Source: CAYNLK01 sp964398055
GTDB lineage: Bacteria; Chloroflexota; Anaerolineae; 4572-78; J111
NCBI GenBank assembly: GCA_964398055.1
Contig: CAYNLK010000078.1
Location: 1 to 24,208 of the forward strand
Direction of reading: 5' to 3'
DNA length: 24,208 nucleotides
In this document: positions 14,062 to 21,520 of the stretch, piece after piece
How the letters are laid out: every line of letters begins with the position of its first letter
Position numbering within the stretch: the stretch's first letter is position 1
Made by a program: the position numbers and the translations under genes
Notes under the pieces: generated by a model
What the model was told of the DNA's origin: nothing
The model's database searches: none
What the model saw: the letters and a program-made list of their open reading frames with translations, nothing else

Positions 14062-14313
14062 ATGATGCCGCCATATCTGCTGCTATCACTGATCCTGGGA
14101 GCAATCTACAGTATCATTTTCCACCTCTGGCGGGGCAAAACCTTTAAGGATTTGGCTATCTACCTGACTGCCGGGATAGCCGGCTTTATTATCGGCCAGG
14201 CCATCGGCAATTTGCTGGGCCTGCAGCTCTTCTTGATCGGTCCGCTGCACATTATCGAGGCCACCCTGCTGAGTTGGCTAAGTTTGTTTGTGGCCCAATG
14301 GTTGAAAATTTAA
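14062..14313 (+). CDS. Small membrane protein, function unknown
   Basis: An 83-residue, very hydrophobic product beginning at ATG 14062 (or 14065), 7 bp after the mnmA stop. Three hydrophobic helices are seen: about 3-20, 30-52 (with AGIAGFIIGQAIGNLLG, small-residue rich) and 57-81. A single basic loop, HLWRGKTFKD, lies between the first two. No family is recognised; the glycine-rich middle helix suggests oligomer packing. It is probably co-transcribed with mnmA. Confidence 0.65.
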   Translation: MMPPYLLLSLILGAIYSIIFHLWRGKTFKDLAIYLTAGIAGFIIGQAIGNLLGLQLFLIGPLHIIEATLLSWLSLFVAQWLKI

Positions 14314-14403
14314 TGATGCCGGCTGGTGAGTAGCTCATTTGCGGGGCTTCAGGGAGGCAAAAGCCTGCATTTACGTGACAATTTTCTCGATATCAATGAA
14401 CTA

Positions 14404-14412
14404 TGGTAGAAT
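14404..14412 (+). promoter_or_regulatory. Possible extended -10 element
   Basis: TGGTAGAAT gives a TG-n extended -10 with a TAGAAT hexamer (14407-14412). No convincing -35 lies 16-18 bp upstream. It would start transcription of the 14452 gene with a ~32-nt leader. Confidence 0.35.
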
Positions 14413-14451
14413 GATTAAATCACTAAACTGAAAATCGACGAGAATATCCGC

Positions 14452-14961
14452 ATGGCTGAAGAATCCGTGGTACCTGCAAGAGAAGAATTTCTTTTACCTG
14501 AAACAGTCGAAATGGGTGAGACTGAACCGGCAAGCCAACGGTATCCTGAATTATCCCCGGAACCAATCGATAAACGCCCGCTGATTTTTGGGATAATCTT
14601 TGCGGTCGTCATCGTGTTAATTTTCGTGGGTATCGGCGTGTGGCTCTTTCTGAATCCGGTGGCTACCGCCATCTTGCGCGATATCTTCATTATCTACCTG
14701 GGATTGGGCGCTTTTGTAATTATACTTTTGTTGATTGCCCTGGTGGTCATTACTGCTTACCTGGTCATCAAAGTCAACGATCTGGTTCAGTTGCTCAACC
14801 GGGAAATCAAACCGGTTCTGGTCAAATTGCAAAACACTGCCGGGAGCGTCCAGGGGACAACTACGTTTATCAGTGATCATGCGGTGCAACCGATTATTGC
14901 CACGGTCAGTACTTTTGCCGCAATTCGGGCCATTTTCCGGGCCTTGTTTCAACGGAAATAG
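14452..14961 (+). CDS. Membrane protein resembling YtxG/DUF948 architecture
   Basis: 169 residues: an acidic, proline-rich cytoplasmic-looking N-terminus (1-42), two hydrophobic helices (about 44-69 and 78-104), and an amphipathic helical tail. The tail, VNDLVQLLNREIKPVLVKLQ, has the spacing of the DUF948/YtxG helical domain. It is followed 84 bp later by a YtxH-type gene; in Bacillus ytxG and ytxH are adjacent stress-regulated genes. Similarity is judged by eye, so the family call is tentative. A role in envelope stress is inference from the pairing. Confidence 0.65.
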   Translation: MAEESVVPAREEFLLPETVEMGETEPASQRYPELSPEPIDKRPLIFGIIFAVVIVLIFVGIGVWLFLNPVATAILRDIFIIYLGLGAFVIILLLIALVVITAYLVIKVNDLVQLLNREIKPVLVKLQNTAGSVQGTTTFISDHAVQPIIATVSTFAAIRAIFRALFQRK

Positions 14962-15045
14962 CCAGTCGGTTGCCTGTTCAGAAGTGAGAAATCTAGTAGA
15001 ACTGACTGAGAAAGCCATCATAAAAGCCGAAAGGAGTAGTAAACA

Positions 15046-15405
15046 ATGGCAGATCATAATGGCGGGGGCGCAGAATTCTTTGCCGGATTAGTGATAGGTG
15101 GATTAGTTGGCGCAGCATTGGCCCTATTGCTGGCGCCTCAATCCGGTGAAGAAACCCGGGCCCAAATCAGGGATAAAAGTTTAGAGTATAAAGACTGGGC
15201 CGAAGAAGGTATTGTCCAGGCCCGGCAACAGGTGGAGCGGCAGGTTGCCACGCTTCAGGATCAAGTGGCCACGCTTCAGGATCAAGTGGCCACCTTGCAG
15301 GAAAAGGGTAAAGAGGCGCTTGAAAAGGGCAAACACAGCGCCACGGAGGTAATAAGCAAGGGCAAGCAAGTTGTCAGTCGTAGTGGTGGCGAAGCCGAAG
15401 CCTGA
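15046..15405 (+). CDS. YtxH-like protein with heptad repeats
   Basis: A 119-residue protein. Its N-terminal hydrophobic glycine-rich helix FAGLVIGGLVGAALALLLAPQSGEETR (about 11-37) is the YtxH signature, with the LAPxSGxETR motif directly after the helix. An amphipathic coiled coil follows, containing VATLQDQ twice exactly and once degenerately. These are encoded by a 21-bp tandem duplication (15244-15264 and 15265-15285, with a third partial copy to 15306). The start is supported by AAAGGAG about 10 nt upstream. Known YtxH proteins are general-stress membrane-associated proteins of unclear function. A bidirectional terminator follows. Confidence 0.82.
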   Translation: MADHNGGGAEFFAGLVIGGLVGAALALLLAPQSGEETRAQIRDKSLEYKDWAEEGIVQARQQVERQVATLQDQVATLQDQVATLQEKGKEALEKGKHSATEVISKGKQVVSRSGGEAEA

Positions 15406-15425
15406 TTGAGGCTGTTTAAAGTTAC

Positions 15426-15459
15426 AAAAAAGGCGAGGAAATTTCTCCTCGCCTTTTTT
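15426..15459. terminator. Bidirectional intrinsic terminator between convergent genes
   Basis: A perfect stem AGGCGAGGA (15431-15439) / TCCTCGCCT (15446-15454) is extended by A-T pairs. It has six A on the left and six T on the right, so it reads as a terminator on both strands. It lies between the YtxH-like gene (+) and the NAD(P)HX repair gene (-) and serves both. Confidence 0.92.
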
Positions 15460-15493
15460 GTGGTCAGATAAAAATGAAACTGCCGGGGTAAAC

Positions 15494-17101
15494 TTACTCC
15501 CCCGTCACCTCGCGAATGGCCATAGGCAGAAAACCAACCAAATCCCCGGCGACGACCGCGGTTGCGCCCAACTGCTCGCGAGCCAGCTCGCCGGCCAGGC
15601 CATGCAGGTAGCCCCCGGCCACGGCCGCCTCAAACGGCCCAAGACCCTGCGCCCGCAAGGCCACTATCGCCCCGGCCAAAACGTCGCCGGAACCGCCCTT
15701 GGCCAGGGCCGGGTTGGCAAACGGCAGTACCATCATCCGGCCGTTGGGCGCAGCAATAACCGTATGGGCGCCCTTGAGCAGCACAGTCTGGCACCATTTA
15801 ACGGCCATCTGCCCGGCAATTTCCAGGCGAGCCGCCTGGACCTCTTTGGTCGACTTACCGGTCAGCCGGGCCATTTCACCGGGGTGGGGGGTCAAAATGC
15901 AATTGGGTGGCAATAGTTTCCACCATTGCTCCTGTTTAGCCAGAATATTGAGAGCATCGGCGTCGAGGATCAATGGCGGCAGAGAGTCAGCTTTGGCCAT
16001 TAGATTGCGGAGGAAAACAGCCGTTGATTCGGCCTGGCCCAGGCCAGGGCCAATCAGCAGGGTCTCCACTTCAGCCGCTTTGGCTCGCAGCACCTCAACA
16101 GCCGCCGACGTCAACACGCCGGCCTCGTCGGGCAATGGCAGGTAGGTGGCTTCAACCAGGCGGGCGGCCAGGATAGGCTGGATAGTCTGAGGGGTAGCCA
16201 AGGTGACCAGTCCAGCCCCGCTGCGGGTGGCAGCCTGACCGGCCAGCACAGCTGCACCGGTATAGTTGAGCGACCCGGCGACAATCAAGGCCGTTCCAAA
16301 AGTGCCCTTGTGGGCGTCAACAGGCCGTGGCGGCAACAGATCAGCCACCTTAGCCGCGGTAACCATCTCCAGCCTGGCATCGGCGGGGTAGTAGTCGGGC
16401 AAAATGCCAATGTCGCCAACAATTAATTTACCCACCATGCCGGCGCCGGGCATCAAAATATGGCCTCGTTTGACTGCCGCCAGCGTCACGGTCAGGTCGG
16501 CCGGGAGGGTGTGAGGGTCAACCTCGCCGGTATCACTATTGAGACCCGAGGGCACATCGACCGCCACCACCATCGGGCCAATTTCGGTTTCAATCACCGG
16601 CGAGGTTGGATTGATCAAATCACCTTCCGAGCGCGCCCGATAGGCGTCGACCGCCGCCCTGGTCTGATCCAGCAGTTCAGCCAGGGAACCTTCAATTGGA
16701 CGAGCGACGCCGGTGCCCAACAGGGCATCGACGATGAGGCCCGAGTTGCCCAGCAGGTGGGTCAGGCGGGCCTGGCTGTTGATCTCGTGACTCAAGATGC
16801 GCTCGACCGCAGTGGCGTCGAGCAAAGCCCAGTTTTTATCTCCGGCCAGCTTGCGGTTCCACACGTACACCGAGACGATGGCGCCCATCTGGGCCAGGTA
16901 ACGGGCCGCGACCAGCCCATCGCCGCCATTGTTGCCAGGACCAACCAGAACCAGCACCCGCACCCCGGCAATCTCAAATTCAGCCTCAATCGCTTCGGCC
17001 ACGGCGTGCCCGGCCTTCTCCATCATCTGGTCATAACTCAAACCGGCGGCGTCGGCGGCTTTTTCGGCCATCTGCATTTGTTGAGTGGTAACAATATACA
17101 A
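15494..17101 (-). CDS. nnr: Bifunctional NAD(P)HX epimerase / ADP-dependent NAD(P)HX dehydratase
   Basis: A 535-residue fusion that repairs hydrated NADH and NADPH: the N-terminal YjeF_N domain epimerises NAD(P)HX and the C-terminal ribokinase-fold domain dehydrates the S form. The N-domain starts TTQQMQMAEKAA and has GPGNNGGDGLVAARYL near 53-68. The C-domain shows KGTFGTALIVAGS, LILDADALNIL, ILTPHPGEMARLTG and ALAKGGSGDVLAGAI, with the catalytic Asp in the GSGD motif. The start is a TTG at 17101, supported by AGGAGGGG (complement of 17106-17113) just upstream. The next in-frame ATG would cut into the conserved N-terminus. Last gene of a probable ndk cluster; it ends at the bidirectional terminator. 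Confidence 0.94.
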   Translation of the reverse strand: MYIVTTQQMQMAEKAADAAGLSYDQMMEKAGHAVAEAIEAEFEIAGVRVLVLVGPGNNGGDGLVAARYLAQMGAIVSVYVWNRKLAGDKNWALLDATAVERILSHEINSQARLTHLLGNSGLIVDALLGTGVARPIEGSLAELLDQTRAAVDAYRARSEGDLINPTSPVIETEIGPMVVAVDVPSGLNSDTGEVDPHTLPADLTVTLAAVKRGHILMPGAGMVGKLIVGDIGILPDYYPADARLEMVTAAKVADLLPPRPVDAHKGTFGTALIVAGSLNYTGAAVLAGQAATRSGAGLVTLATPQTIQPILAARLVEATYLPLPDEAGVLTSAAVEVLRAKAAEVETLLIGPGLGQAESTAVFLRNLMAKADSLPPLILDADALNILAKQEQWWKLLPPNCILTPHPGEMARLTGKSTKEVQAARLEIAGQMAVKWCQTVLLKGAHTVIAAPNGRMMVLPFANPALAKGGSGDVLAGAIVALRAQGLGPFEAAVAGGYLHGLAGELAREQLGATAVVAGDLVGFLPMAIREVTGE

Positions 17102-17119
17102 GTTTCCCCTCCTGGAGGT

Positions 17120-17398
17120 TTATTCTTCTTGGCGGGTCAAATAGGCAAACAATACCCCCAACGCACTCCCCAACAGGATCCCACTCAAAACAAACCAGAA
17201 AACGTCGCCGGATGAGTAGCCACTGGTGGTTGGGGGACACTCAAGCTCGCCCGTCGGGGCCGCCTGACTCTCCTCTTCACCTTGCCGAAACCGTTCAGAA
17301 CGCCGTCGATTCAAGAAATCGGCGGCATATTCAGCCGAACGGTTGGCCAGATAGCGCCGGACGAATGGCCAGGCCAGGAGCAAAACGGATTTAAGCAT
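17120..17398 (-). CDS. Small single-TM membrane protein, function unknown
   Basis: 92 residues with an N-terminal hydrophobic or amphipathic segment (1-12) and a basic stretch (NRRRSERFRQGEEE). A Ser/Thr/Pro-rich linker and a C-terminal transmembrane helix (about 66-86) ending in LTRQEE follow. The ATG is preceded by GAGGA. It lies 18 bp upstream of nnr and 31 bp downstream of the 15-residue-repeat protein gene, so it is likely co-transcribed. No family is recognised. It shares a C-terminal membrane anchor with its upstream neighbour, which hints that the two may work together at the membrane. Confidence 0.7.
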   Translation of the reverse strand: MLKSVLLLAWPFVRRYLANRSAEYAADFLNRRRSERFRQGEEESQAAPTGELECPPTTSGYSSGDVFWFVLSGILLGSALGVLFAYLTRQEE

Positions 17399-17429
17399 AG
17401 AGAATTTCCTCTGATAAAATAATGCCTCA

Positions 17430-18053
17430 TTAAGCCAGCCGGCGCCTGAGCCATAGAATCAGGGCCAGCACCAGGGCAAAGGCCGTCCCAAAAGCGGCCC
17501 CGGCGACCGGCCCAAAAACAGAGTTGACTTCACCGTCAACCCGGCCAGCCAGCATAATGATGACCCCGCTATTGTTGCCGGTGCGAACATTACGAGCCAC
17601 CAGGAGACCGGCGCCGCTCTGGTCCATAGTCACATCGCCGCGGGTCAAAATCACTCTGGCCGCGCTCTGGTCAAGGGCCACCTCACCGCCAGCCAGGATC
17701 GCTCCGGCAGTTGACGCAGTCAACGTACTCCGCTCAGTTTCAGCCAGAACGACCCCCCCCTGGGTCAAAGAAAACTGGTCGGCCCTGGCCTGGATCACGC
17801 CGCCCTGGCGAACGCTGATCGCGCCGCCCTGGACCAGTTGGGCGCCGGCCTGGCGCAGCTCGACCGTTTCTGCTTCAACCCGCCCCGCCCCGGCCTGGGA
17901 AACTATCACTGTCTTGGCCTGGATGTCGCCGGTTGTGGCGTATTGAACGGTCACTCGATCAGCATGAATATTATTGACGGCTTGACCTTTTACGGTTATC
18001 TCGCTTTCGACCGCTGAGGGTTCACCGGTAGGAACTGCTTCTGTTTCAGCCAT
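17430..18053 (-). CDS. Membrane-anchored 15-residue-repeat (beta-solenoid-like) protein
   Basis: 207 residues with no enzymatic motif. From about residue 30 to 175 the sequence runs in roughly nine 15-residue units of the form hydrophobic-x-hydrophobic-x-Q-x-G-[AV]-x3-hydrophobic. Examples are AKTVIVSQAGAGRVE, AETVELRQAGAQLVQ and GGAISVRQGGVIQAR. Such spacing is typical of a beta-solenoid, as in bactofilins or pentapeptide-like proteins. A C-terminal hydrophobic helix (about 182-204) ending LRRRLA anchors it in the membrane with a short basic cytoplasmic tail. The ATG is preceded by a perfect AGGAGG. Function is unknown; polymer formation at the membrane is inference from the fold pattern. 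Confidence 0.78.
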   Translation of the reverse strand: MAETEAVPTGEPSAVESEITVKGQAVNNIHADRVTVQYATTGDIQAKTVIVSQAGAGRVEAETVELRQAGAQLVQGGAISVRQGGVIQARADQFSLTQGGVVLAETERSTLTASTAGAILAGGEVALDQSAARVILTRGDVTMDQSGAGLLVARNVRTGNNSGVIIMLAGRVDGEVNSVFGPVAGAAFGTAFALVLALILWLRRRLA

Positions 18054-18071
18054 GCTGGCCCTCCTGAAAAC

Positions 18072-18115
18072 AGTTGGTTAGTTGGTTGGTTGGCTGTTCA
18101 TCCAGCTAACCAACT
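18072..18115. repeat. Palindromic GTTGG-rich spacer repeat
   Basis: AGTTGGTTAG (18072-18081) and CTAACCAACT (18106-18115) form a perfect 10-bp inverted repeat. The left side continues as 8-nt units GTTGGTTA GTTGGTTG GTTGGCTG. It lies in the ndk-solenoid protein spacer; no T run, so probably a dispersed repeat rather than a terminator. Confidence 0.55.
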
Positions 18116-18140
18116 TTCAAACCAACAAATCATTATCATT

Positions 18141-18590
18141 CTACTCTAAAATCCAGCGATCAATACCACGCTCGTAAGCAATCAGCTCCGACTCATCAAA
18201 CCAAAGAGCAATTTCGGCCTCGCCATTTTCAGGACTGTCGGAGCCATGAACCAGGTTTCGACCAACCATCATCCCAAAATCGCCCCGAATGGAGCCGGCT
18301 GTGGCCTCAACAGGCTTGGTAACGCCAATTGTCTTACGAGCGGCCTGGATCGCTTGGGGTCCCTCCAGCGCCATCACCACCACTGGCGCCGAGGTAATGT
18401 ACTGAATGAGCGGTTCAAAGAAAGGTTTGCCCTCGTGAATGGCATAATGCCGGCGGGCCAATTCTGTTGAAACTTGCACAATTTTTAACCCCACAATTTT
18501 GAGGCCGCGCTGTTCAAAGCGGGTGATAATTGGACCAATCAGACCGCGCTCTACGCCATCCGGTTTGATGATGATGAGTGTTCTTTCCAC
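18141..18590 (-). CDS. ndk: Nucleoside diphosphate kinase
   Basis: Ndk transfers the gamma-phosphate from ATP to nucleoside diphosphates through a phosphohistidine. The 149-residue product begins MERTLIIIKPDGVERGLIG, the family N-terminus. It has IRGDFGMMVGRNLVHGSDSPENGE with the phosphorylated His115. The start is a GTG at 18590, with AGGAG about 8 nt upstream; starting there gives the canonical N-terminus. It is the first gene of a probable transcript with the solenoid protein, the small membrane protein and nnr. Confidence 0.97.
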   Translation of the reverse strand: MERTLIIIKPDGVERGLIGPIITRFEQRGLKIVGLKIVQVSTELARRHYAIHEGKPFFEPLIQYITSAPVVVMALEGPQAIQAARKTIGVTKPVEATAGSIRGDFGMMVGRNLVHGSDSPENGEAEIALWFDESELIAYERGIDRWILE

Positions 18591-18747
18591 GAATTTTCTC
18601 CTGTTGTATTAGGTTTTGTTTGTAGAGACTGGGTTAAGATGATTTTATTGTCGGAATGATACCTTATCTGCACGCCAGACGCAACATTGGAGTTTAGCGG
18701 AATTTAAGGGCGGGTATTTCTTTTATCAACCTGTCTGCTTCAAATAA

Positions 18748-18773
18748 AAAAGCCGGGGCAAATCCCGGCTTTT
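18748..18773 (-). terminator. Intrinsic terminator of the PDWL protein gene
   Basis: On the minus strand a 10-bp stem (18773-18764 with 18757-18748, AAAAGCCGGG / CCCGGCTTTT) with a 6-nt loop leads into a T-rich run TTTTTTATTT. It begins about 20 bp after the stop codon at 18795 and separates this gene from ndk. Confidence 0.88.
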
Positions 18774-18794
18774 GGGGCAGGCTTTCACCGCCGC

Positions 18795-21227
18795 CTACAG
18801 TTTCGATAAGGCTGTGCGGTAGGCGTCGAGCGCGCTCTGCAGGCGGCCATCTTTCATCATCGCATCGCCCATCACCTGGTACAACATCGCGTTAGCCGGA
18901 TACGACTTGATGGTTTGCTTAATATCCTCAATAACTCGATCCAACTGCAGCCCACTCGAGACCAAGTTTTCATAATATTGGAGGGCTTCATCGATATTGC
19001 CGGCATCTCGGGCAACGCGGGCCTGTTCCAGGCGTTCACTCGCTTCTTCAGGTATGGCTATTTCAGCCGGAGTTTCCGGTTCTGGCGTGGTGACGGACCT
19101 GACCATAGGTCCGGCCACCACAGGTTTCGGGAGTGGCCTTACCGGAGCCGCGACCACTACTTCTTCTTCAACATCACCCTCCCGCAGTTTCTTGAGCCAG
19201 TCAGGCATATCAGCCAAAGCGGGGGCTCCCGCCGGCACCGGCGGAGCAACTTCTGCAGTAACCACCGGGGCAGGAGCTTCAGCCGGGATGGGTTCGGCCT
19301 CTGCCAGTTCAGGTTCAGCCGGAGCCAAGAATTCCGGTGCAGCTACCACCGCAGTAGCCGCAGGCTCCGGTTCAAGCAGAACCGGTTCTACCGGCAATTC
19401 AGCCTCAGCTTCTTCCTCGACCTGGAGCCAATCCGGCAATTCTGTCTCCGCGACCAGGCTTTCTTCAAGTTCTGGCCCGGCAACTTTGGCAACGGCGGCT
19501 TTCTCCAAGACAACCATCTCTTCAGATTCTACCTGGACTTCTTTCAACCAGTCAGGCAGTTCTTCTTGAACCAGGGCTGGCTCAATCTCTTCCTCTTCCT
19601 CTACCCCTACTCCAAATCCGAACTCATCGGGACTGGGTTCTGAGGGTTCAAACGGCTCTTCTTCAGCCATTTCAACTCCTTGCAGCCAGTCAGGCAACCC
19701 TTCTCCGACTTCTGCTCTGGGGGCCTCCACCATTGCCTCCAACCCAAGCCCGGCTTCGACCGACTCAGCTGCGGCTTCGCGCAGCCAATCCGGCAACTCC
19801 TCTTCAACGATTTCAGCCTCAGTTTCAAGGGGGACAGGGGTAGTCGCCACAGCCTGTGGTTCTGGCGCGGTCGGGGCAATCATTTCCTCTTCTGCCTGAA
19901 CTTCTTTCAACCAGTCGGGGAGTTCAGCCTCATCAAGCTCATCCAGTTCTTCTTCGATTTCTGCTTCAGCTTCCATTAACTCAGGTAATTCTAACTCAGG
20001 TAATTCGGCCTCAGCTTCAACCTCGGCTTCCTGAACATCTCGCAACCAATCCGGCAGGTTCTCTTCATCGATAGCGGTATCGGTCGAGTCGGTCATCGGA
20101 TAAGGCGCCGGCTCGAATTCGGGGCCAAAGTCGGTGTCGAGCGCGCTTTCTTCCCCTTCACGCAACCAGTCGGGTAATTCTTCCTCAAGAACGTCTGCTT
20201 CAGGCGGCTGCACCGGCAGAATAGGCTCCGGTTCAGGCTCCGCCATCACGAGGGGTAACTCGGCCTGATCCTCTTCCACCTCACGCAGCCAACTGGGCAA
20301 CTCATCGGTTACCACTAGCTTATCATCGCGGGTGGCAGTAACGGCCTGAAGCGGCGTTTCCTCTTCTTCCTCTTCTTGTAACCAGGCCGGCATTTCCTCA
20401 GCGACGCTGGCATCCGTAAGGTCCGCAGCAAGGCCGGTTTCGACGATTGGCTCAGCTACCGGAGCCGGCTCATCAGAAATACCATGCAGCCAATCAGGCA
20501 GATCTTCCTCCAGCATCAACTCGTCCTGCTCTTCGACCGGTCCAGTATCACTCACCGCCGGAGGAGTAGTCGCCTGAACCTGCTCGGAAACTTCGCGTAA
20601 CCAGTCTGGTAAATCTTCGTCACCCGGCATCTCCTCTTCAACAAGGGGTTTAGCCGTTACGGCTCTGGCCTCAGCCACCTCTGCCAGCGGCGGAGATGTT
20701 TCGACTTCATCCGAAATTTCTCGCAACCAATCCGGCAGCTCTTCTTCTACCACATCCTCAGCAAATGTCGGTATCGGCGCAGGCGACTCAGGTAACGGTT
20801 TGGGTGCTACCTTGGGAGCCGGCGGCTCTTCGATGGGTTCGGCTCCAATCTTTCGCCTGATGATTTCGTCATCAGAGGTGGCAATCATCCAATCCTTAAC
20901 CGACATACCTTCGGCCCCTTCGGGACGTTCGTCGGCCACACCGGTCAGATCGATGCCCTCCTCGGCCAGCAGGCGCTCCAGATCCGACATTGTTTCAGTG
21001 GAACCGGCCGCAGACTCATCCCCGGCCACACTGGCCTCTTCTTTGGATTCCGTTGTAGACGAGCCTTTGCCGGCCCGGATATTGCGTAGCCATTCCGGGG
21101 CTTCATTCTCTTTGAACGAACTACCGGCCGAAGAGGTAGCCGTCTTCATCCAGTCAGGGGGAGGACCTTCGATAGGGGACTCGATCTCTTCTTCATTATC
21201 AGGGTTAATATTCTTCAAATCGCTCAT
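18795..21227 (-). CDS. Acidic PDWL-motif array protein with C-terminal TPR-like domain
   Basis: An 810-residue, strongly acidic, low-complexity protein. Residues ~20-690 hold about 15 copies of a short motif, typically [ED]-[LM]-P-[DAS]-W-L-[RKQ]-[ED], seen as PPDWMK, APEWLR, ELPDWLRE, DLPDWLHG, EMPAWLQE and so on. They are separated mostly by 25-60 residues of Glu/Pro/Ala-rich linker. The last ~90 residues are helical: EQARVARDAGNIDEALQYYENLV and VMGDAMMKDGRLQSALDAYRTAL are TPR-like units. No signal peptide or transmembrane helix is seen, so it is probably cytosolic. Such motif arrays often present repeated docking sites, but no function is known to me. AGGTGA precedes the ATG. It has its own extended -10 promoter and terminator, so it is a single-gene unit. 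Confidence 0.85.
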   Translation of the reverse strand: MSDLKNINPDNEEEIESPIEGPPPDWMKTATSSAGSSFKENEAPEWLRNIRAGKGSSTTESKEEASVAGDESAAGSTETMSDLERLLAEEGIDLTGVADERPEGAEGMSVKDWMIATSDDEIIRRKIGAEPIEEPPAPKVAPKPLPESPAPIPTFAEDVVEEELPDWLREISDEVETSPPLAEVAEARAVTAKPLVEEEMPGDEDLPDWLREVSEQVQATTPPAVSDTGPVEEQDELMLEEDLPDWLHGISDEPAPVAEPIVETGLAADLTDASVAEEMPAWLQEEEEEETPLQAVTATRDDKLVVTDELPSWLREVEEDQAELPLVMAEPEPEPILPVQPPEADVLEEELPDWLREGEESALDTDFGPEFEPAPYPMTDSTDTAIDEENLPDWLRDVQEAEVEAEAELPELELPELMEAEAEIEEELDELDEAELPDWLKEVQAEEEMIAPTAPEPQAVATTPVPLETEAEIVEEELPDWLREAAAESVEAGLGLEAMVEAPRAEVGEGLPDWLQGVEMAEEEPFEPSEPSPDEFGFGVGVEEEEEIEPALVQEELPDWLKEVQVESEEMVVLEKAAVAKVAGPELEESLVAETELPDWLQVEEEAEAELPVEPVLLEPEPAATAVVAAPEFLAPAEPELAEAEPIPAEAPAPVVTAEVAPPVPAGAPALADMPDWLKKLREGDVEEEVVVAAPVRPLPKPVVAGPMVRSVTTPEPETPAEIAIPEEASERLEQARVARDAGNIDEALQYYENLVSSGLQLDRVIEDIKQTIKSYPANAMLYQVMGDAMMKDGRLQSALDAYRTALSKL

Positions 21228-21311
21228 ACGCTCACCTTGCGTTGAGGTCGTTTAATATTTAGCGTTACCGCAACCCGGGAGTTGCAACTCACCATAATGA
21301 TACTATACACC

Positions 21312-21320
21312 ATTATAACA
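21312..21320 (-). promoter_or_regulatory. Extended -10 promoter of the PDWL protein gene
   Basis: On the minus strand TGTTATAAT (21320-21312) is a perfect -10 with a TG extension; the -35 region (TGGTAA at 21340-21335) is weak, 17 bp away. Transcription would start near 21305, about 78 nt upstream of the ATG. The rest of 21228-21520 is AT-rich with short weak inverted repeats, for example AGGTCAT (21433-21439) with ATGACCT (21452-21458), and shows no gene. Confidence 0.6.
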
Positions 21321-21520
21321 TGATTCAAAGATTATTACCAAAAGGTATACATAATTTTTTCATTGCCTTGAAAAATATTGCTGACCAATCCCGGTTTGAC
21401 AACGAATTGCCCGTGGCACTCTCCGGGTTGTAAGGTCATATTCCTCACCTGATGACCTATTGATAAAGCAACTTGCCCTCCCCATTTTTCAGTCCGGCCA
21501 ACTTATCGCGCTAGAGTCCA

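Noticed and set aside
15244..15306. CRISPR-like or VNTR locus in the YtxH-like gene
   Set aside because: Only two to three contiguous 21-bp units without spacers, in frame and encoding coiled-coil heptads; it is an internal coding duplication.
16460..17215. 251-residue plus-strand frame opposite nnr
   Set aside because: Antisense shadow; the minus strand carries the complete, conserved Nnr protein.
18915..19643. 242-residue plus-strand frame (and another at 18997-19569) opposite the PDWL gene
   Set aside because: Antisense shadows produced by the biased Glu/Pro/Ala codons of the real gene; composition is abnormal (Phe/Arg/Ser-rich) and no start signals are seen.
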